64,000 bases of DNA from Malania oleifera (taxonomy: Eukaryota; Streptophyta; Magnoliopsida; Santalales; Ximeniaceae): the NCBI RefSeq assembly GCF_029873635.1, contig NC_080421.1:40157120-40221119 (forward strand), in the 5' to 3' direction. The translations under genes and the position numbers were made by a program. The notes under the pieces are model-generated. The model was not told the DNA's origin. It made no database searches and saw only the letters and a list, made by a program, of their open reading frames with translations. The stretch's first letter is position 1, and each line of letters opens with the position of its first letter. Shown here in pieces: positions 11,016 through 20,910 of the stretch.

Positions 11016-11670
11016 CGTCATTCTAAAAATAATCATTTAATTATATATTTGTCAGAATCATAATGTACTGTATACTTTCATAACTTCTCAAATCATAATG
11101 CATTCATATCATTATCATATCATAATATTTCTTTGCGTAAAATAATATTCATGCCACACATTTGCTGTATAAAACCATACATTGCATTTTAAAATCATAC
11201 TTTCTGGCATCTCTTATATATATATATATATATACATTTCAACATATCAGCAGTATTTTTCTCAAACGTACATTTCCTTCGTAATTTATAGCTATAATAC
11301 ATGCCTTTCAGAAAATAATTTTTCTCATAAATAATAATAATTTATATGAAAATGACTGTTTTAGTTTATTCCCTTATCTAGCTACTGAGAAAGCCCCTAA
11401 AATATCCTAGCCTAACACCCATAGGATTTCCTGATCAAAACCCTGAAAAGGAAAATTCGCAGTACTAAACTTCAGTATTTCTACGTATACATCATTTTAT
11501 ATAACTACTGTAAGGTCAGATTTGGCTTAAAAAGCCTTACCTCAACTTAGGGATGATTTGCAACTTGCTTTCACTAGCGATCCGCTTCGGCAGATTTGGG
11601 GAGAACTTCCATAGGAGTGTCGTGGTGACTTCAAATTGTCGATCCGATGTAAATCTAGCGCAAAATCGAT

Positions 11671-11705
11671 GAGAGAGAGAGAGAGAGCCGAATGAAAGAG
11701 AGAGA
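11671..11705. repeat. GA-rich microsatellite, CT leader of E2 3' LTR
   Basis: (GA)n on the plus strand, so CT-rich in the sense of the element, just downstream of the TATA box. Confidence 0.75.
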
Positions 11706-11750
11706 AAATGAGTCTGCTTACTTGTGAAGTAACAAAATTCCAGATTTTGA

Positions 11751-11758
11751 TATTTATA
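11751..11758 (-). promoter_or_regulatory. E2 3' LTR TATA box
   Basis: TATAAATA on the minus strand, 255-262 bp from the LTR start. A cluster of TTCGTCGACGAA-like palindromes lies upstream at 11769-11960. Confidence 0.65.
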
Positions 11759-12013
11759 GAACAGGGGATTTGTCGACAAGCCACGTCATTCATCAACGAA
11801 TCCTTTAATAATTTCATAGACGAAATTCAGTCCTCGTCGACAAAATTCAGTCAGCTCAAAATCTTCCCTGGTATTTCCTCGTCGACGAAATTCAATCTTC
11901 ATCGATGAATTCTCTTATGACCTCATCGACGAATCCTATCTTCGTCAACGAGTCCTCTGCTAATTCCCTTTTCCTCTTTATCATTTAAATTCCATTTTAT
12001 TCAGGTTGTCACA

Positions 12014-12026
12014 TTCTCCCCTCCTT
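12014..12026 (-). other. E2 polypurine tract
   Basis: AAGGAGGGGAGAA on the minus strand directly abuts the 3' LTR start; it is where plus-strand DNA synthesis would be primed. E3 and E5 carry near-identical tracts. Confidence 0.85.
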
Positions 12027-12269
12027 ATAAAATTTCGTCCTCAAAATTTACTAGTCACTTAAATTTTTCATCCCTTAGGCAAAATGGTGTGCTTACTTTA
12101 TTACTTACCCTCACTTATGGTGGAGGAGTACCGTGGTTACAACTCAAGTTCTGGGAGATTACATATACTAAAAGAAAATTCTTCCAAAACTAAATATCTC
12201 ATAGTACCAATAACATTACATATACCTATACAAGAAACATTACATATTTACTCACACTTCAAATTACAT

Positions 12270-15213
12270 TTAAATTTCTGAGAATAGTTGCAAATATTTC
12301 TTTCTGATCTGTTCCTCGAGTTCCTAAGAAGCCTCTTCTATTGCATGATTCCTCCATAGAACATTTACTAGAGGAATCTTCTTATTACGTAGTTCCTATT
12401 CTCTTATATCCAGAATCTGCACTGGTACCTCCTCATAAACTAGTGAGTCACTAAGCTCTAACTCACCATAGCTGATAATATGAGAAGGATCTAGGACGTA
12501 TTTCCTCAACATAGATACGTGGAATACGTCGTGTATTCTGGATAGTGTAGGTGGTAAAGTTAGCATGTAGGCCACCGCTCCCACTTTCTCTAAAATCTCA
12601 AATGGACTGATGAATCTAGGGCTAAGTTTACCCTTCATACCAAACCTCATAACTCATTTTAATGGAGCTATCTTAAAAAATACATGATCACCCACATCAA
12701 ACTCCAAATTTCTGCGGTGATTGTCGGCATAACTCTTCTGTCAGCTCTGAGTTGCACTGATTCTTTCCCAGATGAGCTGAACCTTATTGTATGCCTGCTA
12801 TACCAGCTCTAGACCCACAACTCGCCACTCACCCATCTCATCCCAATACAAAGGATATCGACATCTTCTATCATACAAGGCCTTAAACGGTGTCATGGCA
12901 ATACTGGACTGGTAACTGTTATTATATGCGAACTCTACTAGCGGCATGAACTGAGTCTAGTTACCCGCAAAATCTAATACACACGCTCGGAGCATATCTT
13001 CTAGTATCTGTATTGTCCTCTCAGTCTGTCTGTCTGACTGAGGATGGAATGTAGTGTTAAATGATAACTGAGACCCTAAAGCATCCTGCAAGCTTCTAAA
13101 AAATCGTGACGTGAATCGCGGGTCTCGACCTGACACTATGGATATTGGAACTCCATGAGAACAAACTATTTCCTGAACGTAAATCTCTGCCAATCGGCTG
13201 ACGGAATAGCTAATCTTGATAGGGAGAAAATGGGTAGACTTAGTCAATCGATTTATTATCACCCAAATTGCATTCTGACCATGCGATGTTGACGGCAGCC
13301 CTGAAACAAAGTCTATGGATATATAATCCCACTTCCACTCTAGGATAAATAGCGACTACAACTGATCCACTGGCCTCTGGTGCTCAGCTTTTACCTGTTG
13401 GCATGTCAAGCACTAGGCTACATACTCGGCAATCTTCCTCTTCATACCACTCCACCAGTAACACTCTCACATATCCCTGTACATTTTCGTACTACTGGGA
13501 TGAACCGTATACAAAGATCTATAAGCCTCATCTAAAATAGTCCTCCTAATGTCAACATCAGTAGGAACACATAATATAGAAAGGAACCGTAAAGCTCTGT
13601 CATCTGAAATGCAAAATTCCTCTCCTTGACCACTCTTTACTTTGTCCATCACCTGTACTAATTCTGGATCTTCTTTTTGGGCGGCTTCTTTCCTGTAGAG
13701 TAGGTTGTACCACTAGGATGGCGATACATACTGGAGTATTACTCTCTATCAATTAAATGCCTAGTCTCTCTAGATCCATCATCATCAGTCGAGTCAAAGG
13801 TCCTGAGAAAGCTGAGAACCCCTCGACAAAACGACGATAATAATCGACTAACCCCAAGAAACTCCTAACTTCCTGGATGTTCCTTGGTCTAGCCCAGTTC
13901 ACCACCACCTCAATCTTACTGGGATCTACAGAAATTCCGTCTCCTGAGATAACATGCCCCAAAAACACAACTTTCTCGACCTAGAAGTCATATTTACTGA
14001 ATTTGGCAAACAGCTTCTTCTCTCTAAGCCTCTGCAAAACCTACCTCAAATGTATCTCGTGCTCCTCATAGCTCCTCGAATAGACTAGTACATCGTCAAT
14101 GAAAACAACAACAAAATGATCTAAATATGGATGAAAAATCCTATTCTTTAAATCTATAAATATCGCAAGAGCATTCATCAGACCAAATGGCATAACCAGA
14201 AACTCATAATGCTCATATATGGTCCTGAAAGCCATCTTCGATACATCTTCCGTTCTCACCTTTACCTGGTGATAGCCTAACCTAAGATCGATCTTGGAAT
14301 ACACCTGTGTACTCTGGAGCTGATCGAACAAATCATCAATACGGGGTAGAGGATATTTGTTCTTGATTGTCACTTTATTAATCTCTCTATAATCTTTGCA
14401 CATCCTCAAAGACTCGTCCTTCTTCTTTACAAACAGCACTAGAGCTCCCCACAGCGATACACTAGGTCGTATGAAGCACTTATCAAGCAAATCCTGCAAT
14501 TGATCTTTCAATTCTGCCAACTCTACTGACGCCATTCTATACGGTGCTTTAGAAATCAGCACTGTACCTGGAAATAGATCAAAGGGAAAATCTACTTCAT
14601 GATCAGGCAGCAAACCTGGAAATTCATCTGGAAACACGTCTGTAAATTTTTTCACTATAGGCGTATTAATAAGCTTTAATTCATTTTCTGACATTTCCTT
14701 CACAAAAGCCATGAATCCTAAACAGCCATTCTGGAGCAGTCTCCTCGCCTGAACAATTGAGACCATCTGAGGTAAGGATTGCACTTGCGACCCTGTAAAT
14801 TTAAATTATGATTTTCTTGGAGGTCTAAATATCACTTCCCTTGCACGACAATCTATAATAGCAAAATTGGCCGCTAGCCAATCCATGCCAAAGATAATGT
14901 CAAACTCGTGCATATCCAGCACTACCAAATCAGCAGATAAAATTCTCCCCTGAATATCAACCGGACAACCATGAAGTATCCTACTACATCTCACCACTGA
15001 TCCACTCGATGTAGCCACTAATAACTCGACATCTAATGATTGTGTTTCAACCCCACATAATTTAACACACCCCAAGGACACAAACGAGTGTGTGGCACCA
15101 GAATCAAAAAGTGCAATAACTTTAAATGAAAACACATTAATTGTTCCTGTCACCACATCGTCGGCCGCCTCAGCGTTGCCTGGCATCAATGCGAAAACTC
15201 TGGTTGGGGTCAT
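12270..15213 (-). pseudogene. E2 pol (protease, RT, integrase, chromodomain), RNase H deleted
   Basis: Domains in order on the minus strand: aspartic protease with intact LFDSGATHSF (about 15105); RT with [11 protein letters not shown] and catalytic [10 protein letters not shown] (14784-14041); the RT tail up to SGPLTRL; then directly [10 protein letters not shown] (junction near 13790), where E5 has about 500 bp of RNase H between the same blocks. Integrase follows: zinc-binding part 13652-13467, core 13262-12957, with the first catalytic Asp changed (INRLTKS for VDRLTKS) and the second changed (SGRDPRF for SDRDPRF). The C-terminal part (12650 to a TAA at 12272-12270) has [17 protein letters not shown] and a chromodomain-like end. 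Stops occur for example after HLR (near 14040) and after YRDM (near 13467). Confidence 0.88.
13775..13800 (-). other. Junction of in-frame RNase H deletion in E2
   Basis: The minus strand reads SGPLTRL then [10 protein letters not shown] without a frame change. In E5 these blocks are at about 61677-61696 and 62198-62220, about 500 bp apart, and enclose the whole RNase H domain. Confidence 0.8.
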
Positions 15214-16239
15214 ATTCCTCTGCTGGCCTCCTCATGGTGCCCGGTGACCTCCTCGTGGAGGTCTAGGAGTAGGAGCAATGTCAATTTGTGTTGGACACTC
15301 CCTCATCATATGTCCTGGCTCCCCGCACCTATAGTAAACACCTCGCCCAGCACGACACTCCCCCAGGTGTCTCTTCCTGCAAGATTAGTAAGCTGGAGAT
15401 GGCTACACACCCTGGAAACAGTGATTCCCGATCTCTTATCTCTGGTCTCTATAATAGCCACCTCTCTTCCACACAGCACGGTCGGCTCCCCGCTGGGAAT
15501 CAGAAGGTGCGAATCTATTCTTCTATCTTTGTTCCTTAGCCTCCAACCGCTCACTAATCTCTGCTATAGTGGCTCGGTCAACTAGTTCGGCGAAATCATG
15601 CAACTTCAGAATCGATACCTACTTGTATATTTCTCTCCTCAGGTCTCTCTCAAACTGTCGTACCTTCTTTACCTCATCTGAAATAATGTATGAGGCAAAG
15701 CGAGATAGCTTGATGAACCTCACCGCGTACTGTTGTACTGACAGTTGTCCCTGCTTTAGATTCAGGAACTTCTCAATCTTAGCCTCCATGGAAGAGGCTG
15801 GAAAATACCTGTCGAAGAATATTTCTTTAAACCGCTCCCATGTCATCTCCACAGATATAGTCCTCCGCTGCTCTAAAAGTCTCACTGTTGACCACCATCT
15901 TTTGGCCTCTCTAGTCAGTTTATAGGTGGCAAACAACACCTTCTGCTCCTCTGAACACTGCAGCACTGTAAATATTTTCTCTATCTCTTGCACCCAGTTT
16001 TCAGTAACTACAGGATCTGTCCCTCCTGAGAATGCCGGAGGACTCATCTTAATAAACTTCTCAATCAAACTACCGTGGCCTACCAATGGACCACCCTGTT
16101 CCTTCGAACTTCTGGCAATTTCTGCCATAACTTGCTGTGCCACGCTGCGTAAGACGACATCTAAATCACTACCCGCAGTGCCTGAGGGTCCAGCACCCTC
16201 ACTCCCACTGGCATGGGCACTATTGCCACCATGGTCCAT
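15214..16239 (-). pseudogene. E2 gag
   Basis: The ATG at 16239-16237 (MDHGGNSAHASG) is chosen because it directly follows an acceptor-like TTTTTCAG|G and aligns with MDPGGGSAHES in E5. The gag core contains FIKMSPPAFSGGTDP, ENWVQEIEKIF, RWWSTVRLLEQ, WERFKEIFFDRYF and LKQGQLSVQQYAVRFI. A TAG ends the frame at 15619 after REIYK. The nucleocapsid knuckle further on (about 15300-15340) reads YYRCGEPGHMMREC: the first Cys of CX2CX4HX4C is a Tyr. Gag would form the particle and bind element RNA; this copy is broken. Confidence 0.85.
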
Positions 16240-16543
16240 CCTGAAAAACATGTAACTTAACTCAATACTTCCTTCTCTATACGTATCACTCAACTCATAT
16301 AATATTTTTCTCCTAATTAACTTGTCACTCCTGATCTTAATTCAAGGTTCAATCATACAACCTAGACACCCAACCTGACGATAGTCTACCATGACTTTCC
16401 TGAAATCGTCACCCCAGGAAAATCATACAAACCACCACAGAAGTCCTGTATCTAGACTACAAAACCAGATTTCAAATTCCTTCATCCTATATTCTGGTAT
16501 TATTACTACTACACTCTAGAGTCTACAAAACCTAGTATCCTAG

Positions 16544-16555
16544 GCTTTGAAACCA
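16544..16555 (-). other. E2 primer-binding site (decayed)
   Basis: TGGTTTCAAAGC against TGGTATCAGAGC, the complement of the initiator tRNA-Met 3' end; two mismatches. It lies three bases inside the 5' LTR end. Confidence 0.75.
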
Positions 16556-17462
16556 AACTATAACGACCTCAAATTCCTTAACATAAAATGTAACATAATA
16601 AATGGAAAAGTTTACCCGAACCCGTGGGTAACGGGGACACCTGTCAATCACAACGGAAACCTAAGCAGCAGTAAACATGAAATCTCAATCATCCATCCAT
16701 AAAACATAATACCAGAGTTTACTACAACATCATATAACTGTATTTATATACATCCTCATAAACATCAAAATAACTCTAGGATCAAACACAAAATAATTCT
16801 GACCCTAGTACAAAATCTTACCCTCCTAACGAGGTAATATCACTAACTCAACGGTGGTCACGACCCGCCAATCACTCAGGGTCTCCTGAAAAATTAATTA
16901 TGTTGGGGGTGAGACACATCTCTGTAAGGAAAAATAAACTAAATACAGTTGTGTGGCAACATGAACATTTAATGCAATTATACATATATAGTACATTTCA
17001 TATATTAGTAAACATTCATCATAACATACTAAATTCTCATATGCTTTCATATTTATTAATAAATCATAACGTACATAAAACATCTGTTATAACTGATAAT
17101 ACTGAAAACATACCCAGGATGAATAGCTAGCAAATGTCATGTATTACACCCCATGATGGGTTGTGCAGCTTGAAGGCGGGACCCGACAATGCTTGGCTAA
17201 CCACTACCGAGTCAAATATGTCTGTAAGTACGATGGGCCCGCCATACCCTGGTCCGGACTTCTAAGTGGACGTCCACACTCTACTGAAAGCCATATCGAC
17301 TATTCATCTCCCACCCCCCCTCGTGGGGTGGTTAGCACTAATCCGAACATAGATATCTGATCCATATAGCTATGGTACCGAGCTCCTGAACTAAACTAAA
17401 CTAACATCCAGGTTCTGACAATATATAGTACATGATAGTATAGCATCTTTCATAATTTCATA

Positions 17463-17635
17463 ATTACGGCCTCATGCCGAACATTTCATAAATACGGCCT
17501 CGTGCCGAAATCATACATAAATACGGTCTCGTTTCGATCATACGTAAATACGGCCTCGTGCCGAAATCATATATAAATACGGCCTCGCGTTGAAATCATA
17601 CATACATACAGCCTTGCGCCAAAATCATATATAAA
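17463..17635. repeat. Minisatellite in E2 5' LTR, about 6 units
   Basis: Same 27-29 bp TACGGCCTCGTGCCG-type unit as at 10785-11015, starting near 17463, 17492, 17521, 17547, 17577 and 17606. Confidence 0.8.
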
Positions 17636-17836
17636 TACGTTAATCTGAAAATAATCATTTAATCATATATTTGTCAGAATCATAATGTACTGTATACTTT
17701 CATAACTTCTTAAATCATACTGCATTCATATCATTATCATATCATAATATTTTTCCACGTAAAATAGTATTCATGTCACACATTTGCTGTATAAAACCAT
17801 ACATTGCATTTTAAAATCATACTTTCTGGCATCCCT

Positions 17837-17840
<4 letters not shown>

Positions 17841-17888
<48 letters not shown>
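17841..17888. repeat. (TA)n microsatellite in E2 5' LTR
   Basis: About 24 TA units; the 3' LTR has a much shorter run at about 11215-11236. Confidence 0.9.
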
Positions 17889-17891
<3 letters not shown>

Positions 17892-18319
17892 TTCAACATA
17901 TCAACAGTATTTTTCTCAAACGTACATTTCCTTCGTAATTTATAACTATAATACATGCCTTTCAGAAAATAATTTTTCTCATAAATAATAATAATTTACA
18001 TGAAAATGACTGCTTTAGTTAATTCCCTTACCTGGCTACTAAGAAAGCCCCTAAAATATCCTAACCTAACACCCATAGGATTTCCTTATCAAGACCCTGA
18101 AAATAAAAACTCACAATACTAAACTTCAGTATTTCTATGTATACGTCATTTTCTATAACTACCGTAAGGTCAAATTTAGCTTAAAAAGCCTTACCTCAAC
18201 TTAGGGATGATTTCCAACTTACTTTCACCAGCGATCCGCTCCGGAAGATTTGGATAGAACTTCCTCAGGAGCGTCGTGGTGACTTCGAATTGTCAATCTG
18301 GCATAAATCCGCCCAAAAT

Positions 18320-18320
<1 letters not shown>

Positions 18321-18374
<54 letters not shown>
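18321..18374. repeat. (GA)n microsatellite, CT leader of E2 5' LTR
   Basis: About 25 GA units on the plus strand (CT in the sense of the element) just downstream of the TATA box; about 10 units in the 3' LTR. Confidence 0.9.
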
Positions 18375-18435
18375 GAATGAAAGAGAGAGAAAGTGAGTTT
18401 GCTTACTTATAAAGTAACAAAAATCCAAATTTTGA

Positions 18436-18443
18436 TATTTATA
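18436..18443 (-). promoter_or_regulatory. E2 5' LTR TATA box
   Basis: TATAAATA on the minus strand, about 255 bp from the LTR start and 248 bp upstream of the donor site. Confidence 0.65.
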
Positions 18444-18698
18444 GAACAGGGGATTCGTCGATGAGCCATGTCATTCGTCGATGAATCCTTTAATAATTTT
18501 GTCGACGAAATTCAGTCCTCGTCGACAAAATTCAGTCGGCTCAAAATCTCCCTCGGTATTTCCTCATCGATGAAATTCAGTCTTTGTTGATGAATTCTCT
18601 TATGACCTCGTCAACGAATTATGTCTTCATCGATGAGTCCTCTGCTAATTCTCTTTTCCTCTTTATTATTTAAATTCCATTTTATTCGGGTTGTCTTA

Positions 18699-18703
18699 AC
18701 CTT
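18699..18703. repeat. TSD of E2, right copy (ACCTT)
   Basis: Matches 9878-9882. On the minus strand it is AAGGT, part of the GTAAGGT donor match of LTR S1. Confidence 0.85.
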
Positions 18704-18915
18704 ACCTTGAATATGGGATGATATCCAACTTCGTCCCATCGACAATCCGCTCCAGCAGACTTGGAAAGAACTTCCCCAGGAGCATCATGATGGCCTCAGA
18801 TCGTCGATCCGGTGACTAACAGGGCCAGAATTGAAGAAAGAAGGAGGAAGAACCGTAGGAGAGAAGAGAGAGAGAGTGGCGGTGAATTTTCTGCATAAAA
18901 ATCTTTGTTTACCAC

Positions 18916-18923
18916 TATTTATA
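18916..18923 (-). promoter_or_regulatory. S1 TATA box
   Basis: TATAAATA on the minus strand, 338 bp from the S1 start; the palindrome array lies upstream at about 18930-19180. Confidence 0.6.
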
Positions 18924-18929
18924 CTGCGA

Positions 18930-19180
18930 GCTTCGTCAAGGAGCCATGTCACCTTGTCGACGAGGCCAAGAAGAAGGTTCGTCGATGAACATCATCATCT
19001 CGTCGATGAAATTCAGAACTTGAACAAAGTATCTCGGTATCCTCTCTTTGACGAAACTTGTTTTCATCGACGACACCCTCTTGTTCCATCGTCAACGAAT
19101 CCCCTGTGTTCGTCGACGAGGACCTGATAAATTTTTTTGGGTCATTACATCCCAAAGTGCAACATCGTTGATGAATTCCA
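18930..19180 (-). repeat. GTCGAC palindrome array in S1 U3
   Basis: About eight imperfect copies of TTCGTCGACGAA, for example around 18955, 18980, 19003, 19068, 19089, 19112 and 19163. Confidence 0.65.
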
Positions 19181-19260
19181 ATCGGTTGCCTCCTTCTGTT
19201 GCTGTTTCCATTTCCCTCCATCGTTATTATTTAAATACCATTATTCTTCGGGTCGTTACA

Positions 19261-19799
19261 TCTTCAAACTTTAATTCTCCCTTGGGTGCTTCCTTCACAC
19301 AAGCTAGGTATCCTTGACAACAATCCAAAAGTAACCTTCTCGCCTGAATAGATGACAATATCTGTGGTAAGGAGCGTACGCATGACCCAACAAACATGTA
19401 CGTCTGCTCCCCAAGAGGACTGAACACTACTTCTTTCTTGTAACAATCAATACTGGCATAGTTGGCGGCTAGCCAGTCCATTCCCAGAATCACATCAAAT
19501 TCGTGCATGCCAAAGACCACTAGATTAGCAGGTAGCGTTCTTCCCTAAATATAAATTGGATAATCCTTAAGATTCTTTCTACAAACCTCCACAGTCCCTA
19601 TCGGTGTGACCACAGATAAGTCAGCCTCTAATGGCTGAGTTTCTACCCCACACATTTTGACATGCTCCCGAGATATAAATGAGTGTGTTGCCCCTAAATC
19701 GAATAATGCAACAGCTTTACTTGACAATATAAATATAGTACTTATCACAACATCACTGGTATTCTCTGCATCTCCCAATGTCAGTGCATAAACCCGTGC
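19261..19799 (-). pseudogene. E1 protease fragment
   Basis: The minus strand reads ALFDLGATHSFISREHVKMCGVE, then GMHEFDVILGMDWLAANYASIDC, IQARRLLLDCCQGYLACVKE and GELKFE. The catalytic D-S/T-G triad is DLG here, so the enzyme would be dead. The frame is cut at 19261 by LTR S1 and resumes at 8432. Confidence 0.8.
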
Positions 19800-20395
19800 C
19801 TGGGTGGTGTTCCTCTATTGGCTTCCTTGGGGTGCTAGGTTATTTTCCCGATAGTGATGAGGAGTGGATGCATTGTTCGGTGGCCCCCAATATTCTTGTG
19901 CAAAGTGGCCGGGTCTACCACGCCGATAACAAGTCTTCGCTCCCCTCCGAAATTCCCCCTTATGCCTCTCGTTACATATAGGACAAATAGGGTATAATTG
20001 ATTACCCTGATCACTAGCCTCTACTCCTCAAGTAGCTTCATAGCTAACCACCACCTCTCGACCTCTACCGTCATCTTAAATGTGGTATAGAGGACATTAT
20101 ACTCATTCGTGCAGCGCAACACTGCTAGTATCTTCTCAATCTCCTGTACCCAATTCTCTGCAATGAACGAGTCAGCTCCTCTTGAGAATGATGGGGGATT
20201 CATACAGGTAAATTGTTCTATCGTGCAGCCCTTATTAGTTAGTGGGCAATCATGTTCCCTAGAATTTTGTGCAATTTCCATCATGACCTACTGAGCTACA
20301 CTATGCAGTACTTGATCAAAATCACTGCCACCTATGCTGGAAGCCCCCACGTTGCCACTACTTCCAATAGTTGCATTGTTATTCCTAGGGTCCAT
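19800..20395 (-). pseudogene. E1 gag with internal deletion
   Basis: ATG at 20395-20393 (MDPRNN) directly after an acceptor-like TTTTCAG|GG. The core has FTCMNPPSFSRGAD, AENWVQEIEKILAVLRC and RWWLAMKLLEE. At about 20020 it passes directly into the nucleocapsid region (ICNERHKGEF, CYRRGRPGHFAQEY), so roughly 400 bp of gag are missing compared with E2 and E5. Two knuckle Cys are lost. Confidence 0.75.
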
Positions 20396-20827
20396 CCCTG
20401 AAAATAGGTCAGAAAACAATCTTAGAATCCTGTATCATAACATGACCGGTACAATCATTTAACTAAGATACCATAAAATACACTCTATCCTCGTATTAAA
20501 ATACTCAGGCTATCCTAGAAACTTCCCTTATACAAACAAATCAACTTACCATTCAAATTTCCCCTTTTCAAGTCCCAGTATCACTACTCATAAACAAAAA
20601 CCGTTGATAGTTTGCCATGACTTTACTGAAACTGTCGTATCAGGAAAATCACAGAAGACTATCATGGAATTTCTACCTCCAGACTGCAAGATGAACCCAA
20701 AATTCCACTTTAACCTCCAATAATGACTTACTAGATTCCTAATCTACCCATTTCCTATCCTCGTCAAAATTTATTCTTATACTCTAGTATTGTTATCTGT
20801 TAAAGTTTGCAGAACTTAGCAACCTAG

Positions 20828-20839
20828 GCTCTAATACCA
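20828..20839 (-). other. E1 primer-binding site
   Basis: TGGTATTAGAGC on the minus strand, one mismatch to the initiator tRNA-Met complement, four bases inside the LTR edge at 20844. Confidence 0.75.
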
Positions 20840-20843
20840 CATT

Positions 20844-20910
20844 TGTAACGCCCGAAACCCGGTGGGGCTCAGAGTGCTTCTCTCTATACATAATCTCTGA
20901 TACCATAACT
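20844..20910 (-). repeat. E1 5' LTR, inner 67 bp
   Basis: Plus-strand edge TGTAACGCCCGAAACCC next to the PBS. The LTR is cut at 20910 by E3 and continues at 30320 after the second TAACT. Confidence 0.75.

Larger units (their letters stand above)
9883..12013 (-). repeat. E2 3' LTR (2131 bp)
   Basis: Minus-strand start TGTGACAACC at 12013, next to the PPT; end ...CCATTACA at 9883. TATA box at 11751-11758, donor-like GAG|GTAAGG at 11541/11540, GA/CT microsatellite at 11671-11705 and a 27-29 bp minisatellite at 10785-11015. Confidence 0.9.
16241..18194 (-). other. Predicted leader intron of E2 (1954 nt)
   Basis: Donor GAG|GTAAGG at 18195/18194 in the 5' LTR, acceptor TTTTTCAG|G at 16242-16241 one base before the gag ATG. 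It would remove most of R/U5, the minisatellite and the PBS. The same pair of sites is in E1, E3 and E5. Inferred from sequence only. Confidence 0.6.
9883..18698 (-). mobile_element. E2: near-complete Ty3/gypsy element (8.8 kb), TSD ACCTT
   Basis: Two LTRs (5' at 16559-18698, 3' at 9883-12013), PBS, gag, protease, RT, integrase, a chromodomain-like C-terminus and PPT are present in order on the minus strand. ACCTT flanks both ends. The LTRs differ by a few percent by eye, so insertion was not very recent. The RNase H domain is missing and both gag and pol carry stops, so it is not autonomous. The C-terminal LWRNH...EEASWE motif of this family is typical of chromoviruses, probably the Tekay/Del branch (my recognition, not searched). 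It sits inside LTR S1, exactly at its splice-donor match. Confidence 0.9.
16559..18698 (-). repeat. E2 5' LTR (2140 bp)
   Basis: Same sequence as the 3' LTR with scattered substitutions. The ends have decayed (minus-strand start TAAGACAACC, end GTTATA). TATA box 18436-18443, GA/CT microsatellite 18321-18374, donor at 18195/18194, minisatellite 17463-17635, GTCGAC-type array about 18453-18640. Confidence 0.9.
8433..19260 (-). mobile_element. Solo LTR S1 (about 2.0 kb), split by E2, TSD TCTTC
   Basis: TCTTC at 8428-8432 and 19261-19265 flanks it. S1 consists of 8433-9882 and 18704-19260. Its minus-strand start (TGTAACGACCCGAAGAAT) nearly matches the LTR start of E5 (TGTAGTGACCCGAAGAAT), so S1 belongs to the E5 subfamily. 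It carries the shared promoter layout: GTCGAC array (about 18930-19180), TATA box (18916-18923), short GA run, and an AAG|GTAAGG donor at 18706/18705. It interrupts the E1 pol frame. Confidence 0.85.

Noticed and set aside
15244-16255. Plus-strand open frames across E2 gag
   Set aside because: Antisense shadows of the gag gene; the minus strand carries the recognisable gag motifs.
17771-17956. Open frame with an Ile-Tyr run
   Set aside because: Translation of a (TA)n microsatellite in the E2 LTR.
20845-20910. A separate tiny element between the E1 PBS and E3
   Set aside because: The TAACT duplication shows it is the inner end of the E1 5' LTR, continued at 30320.
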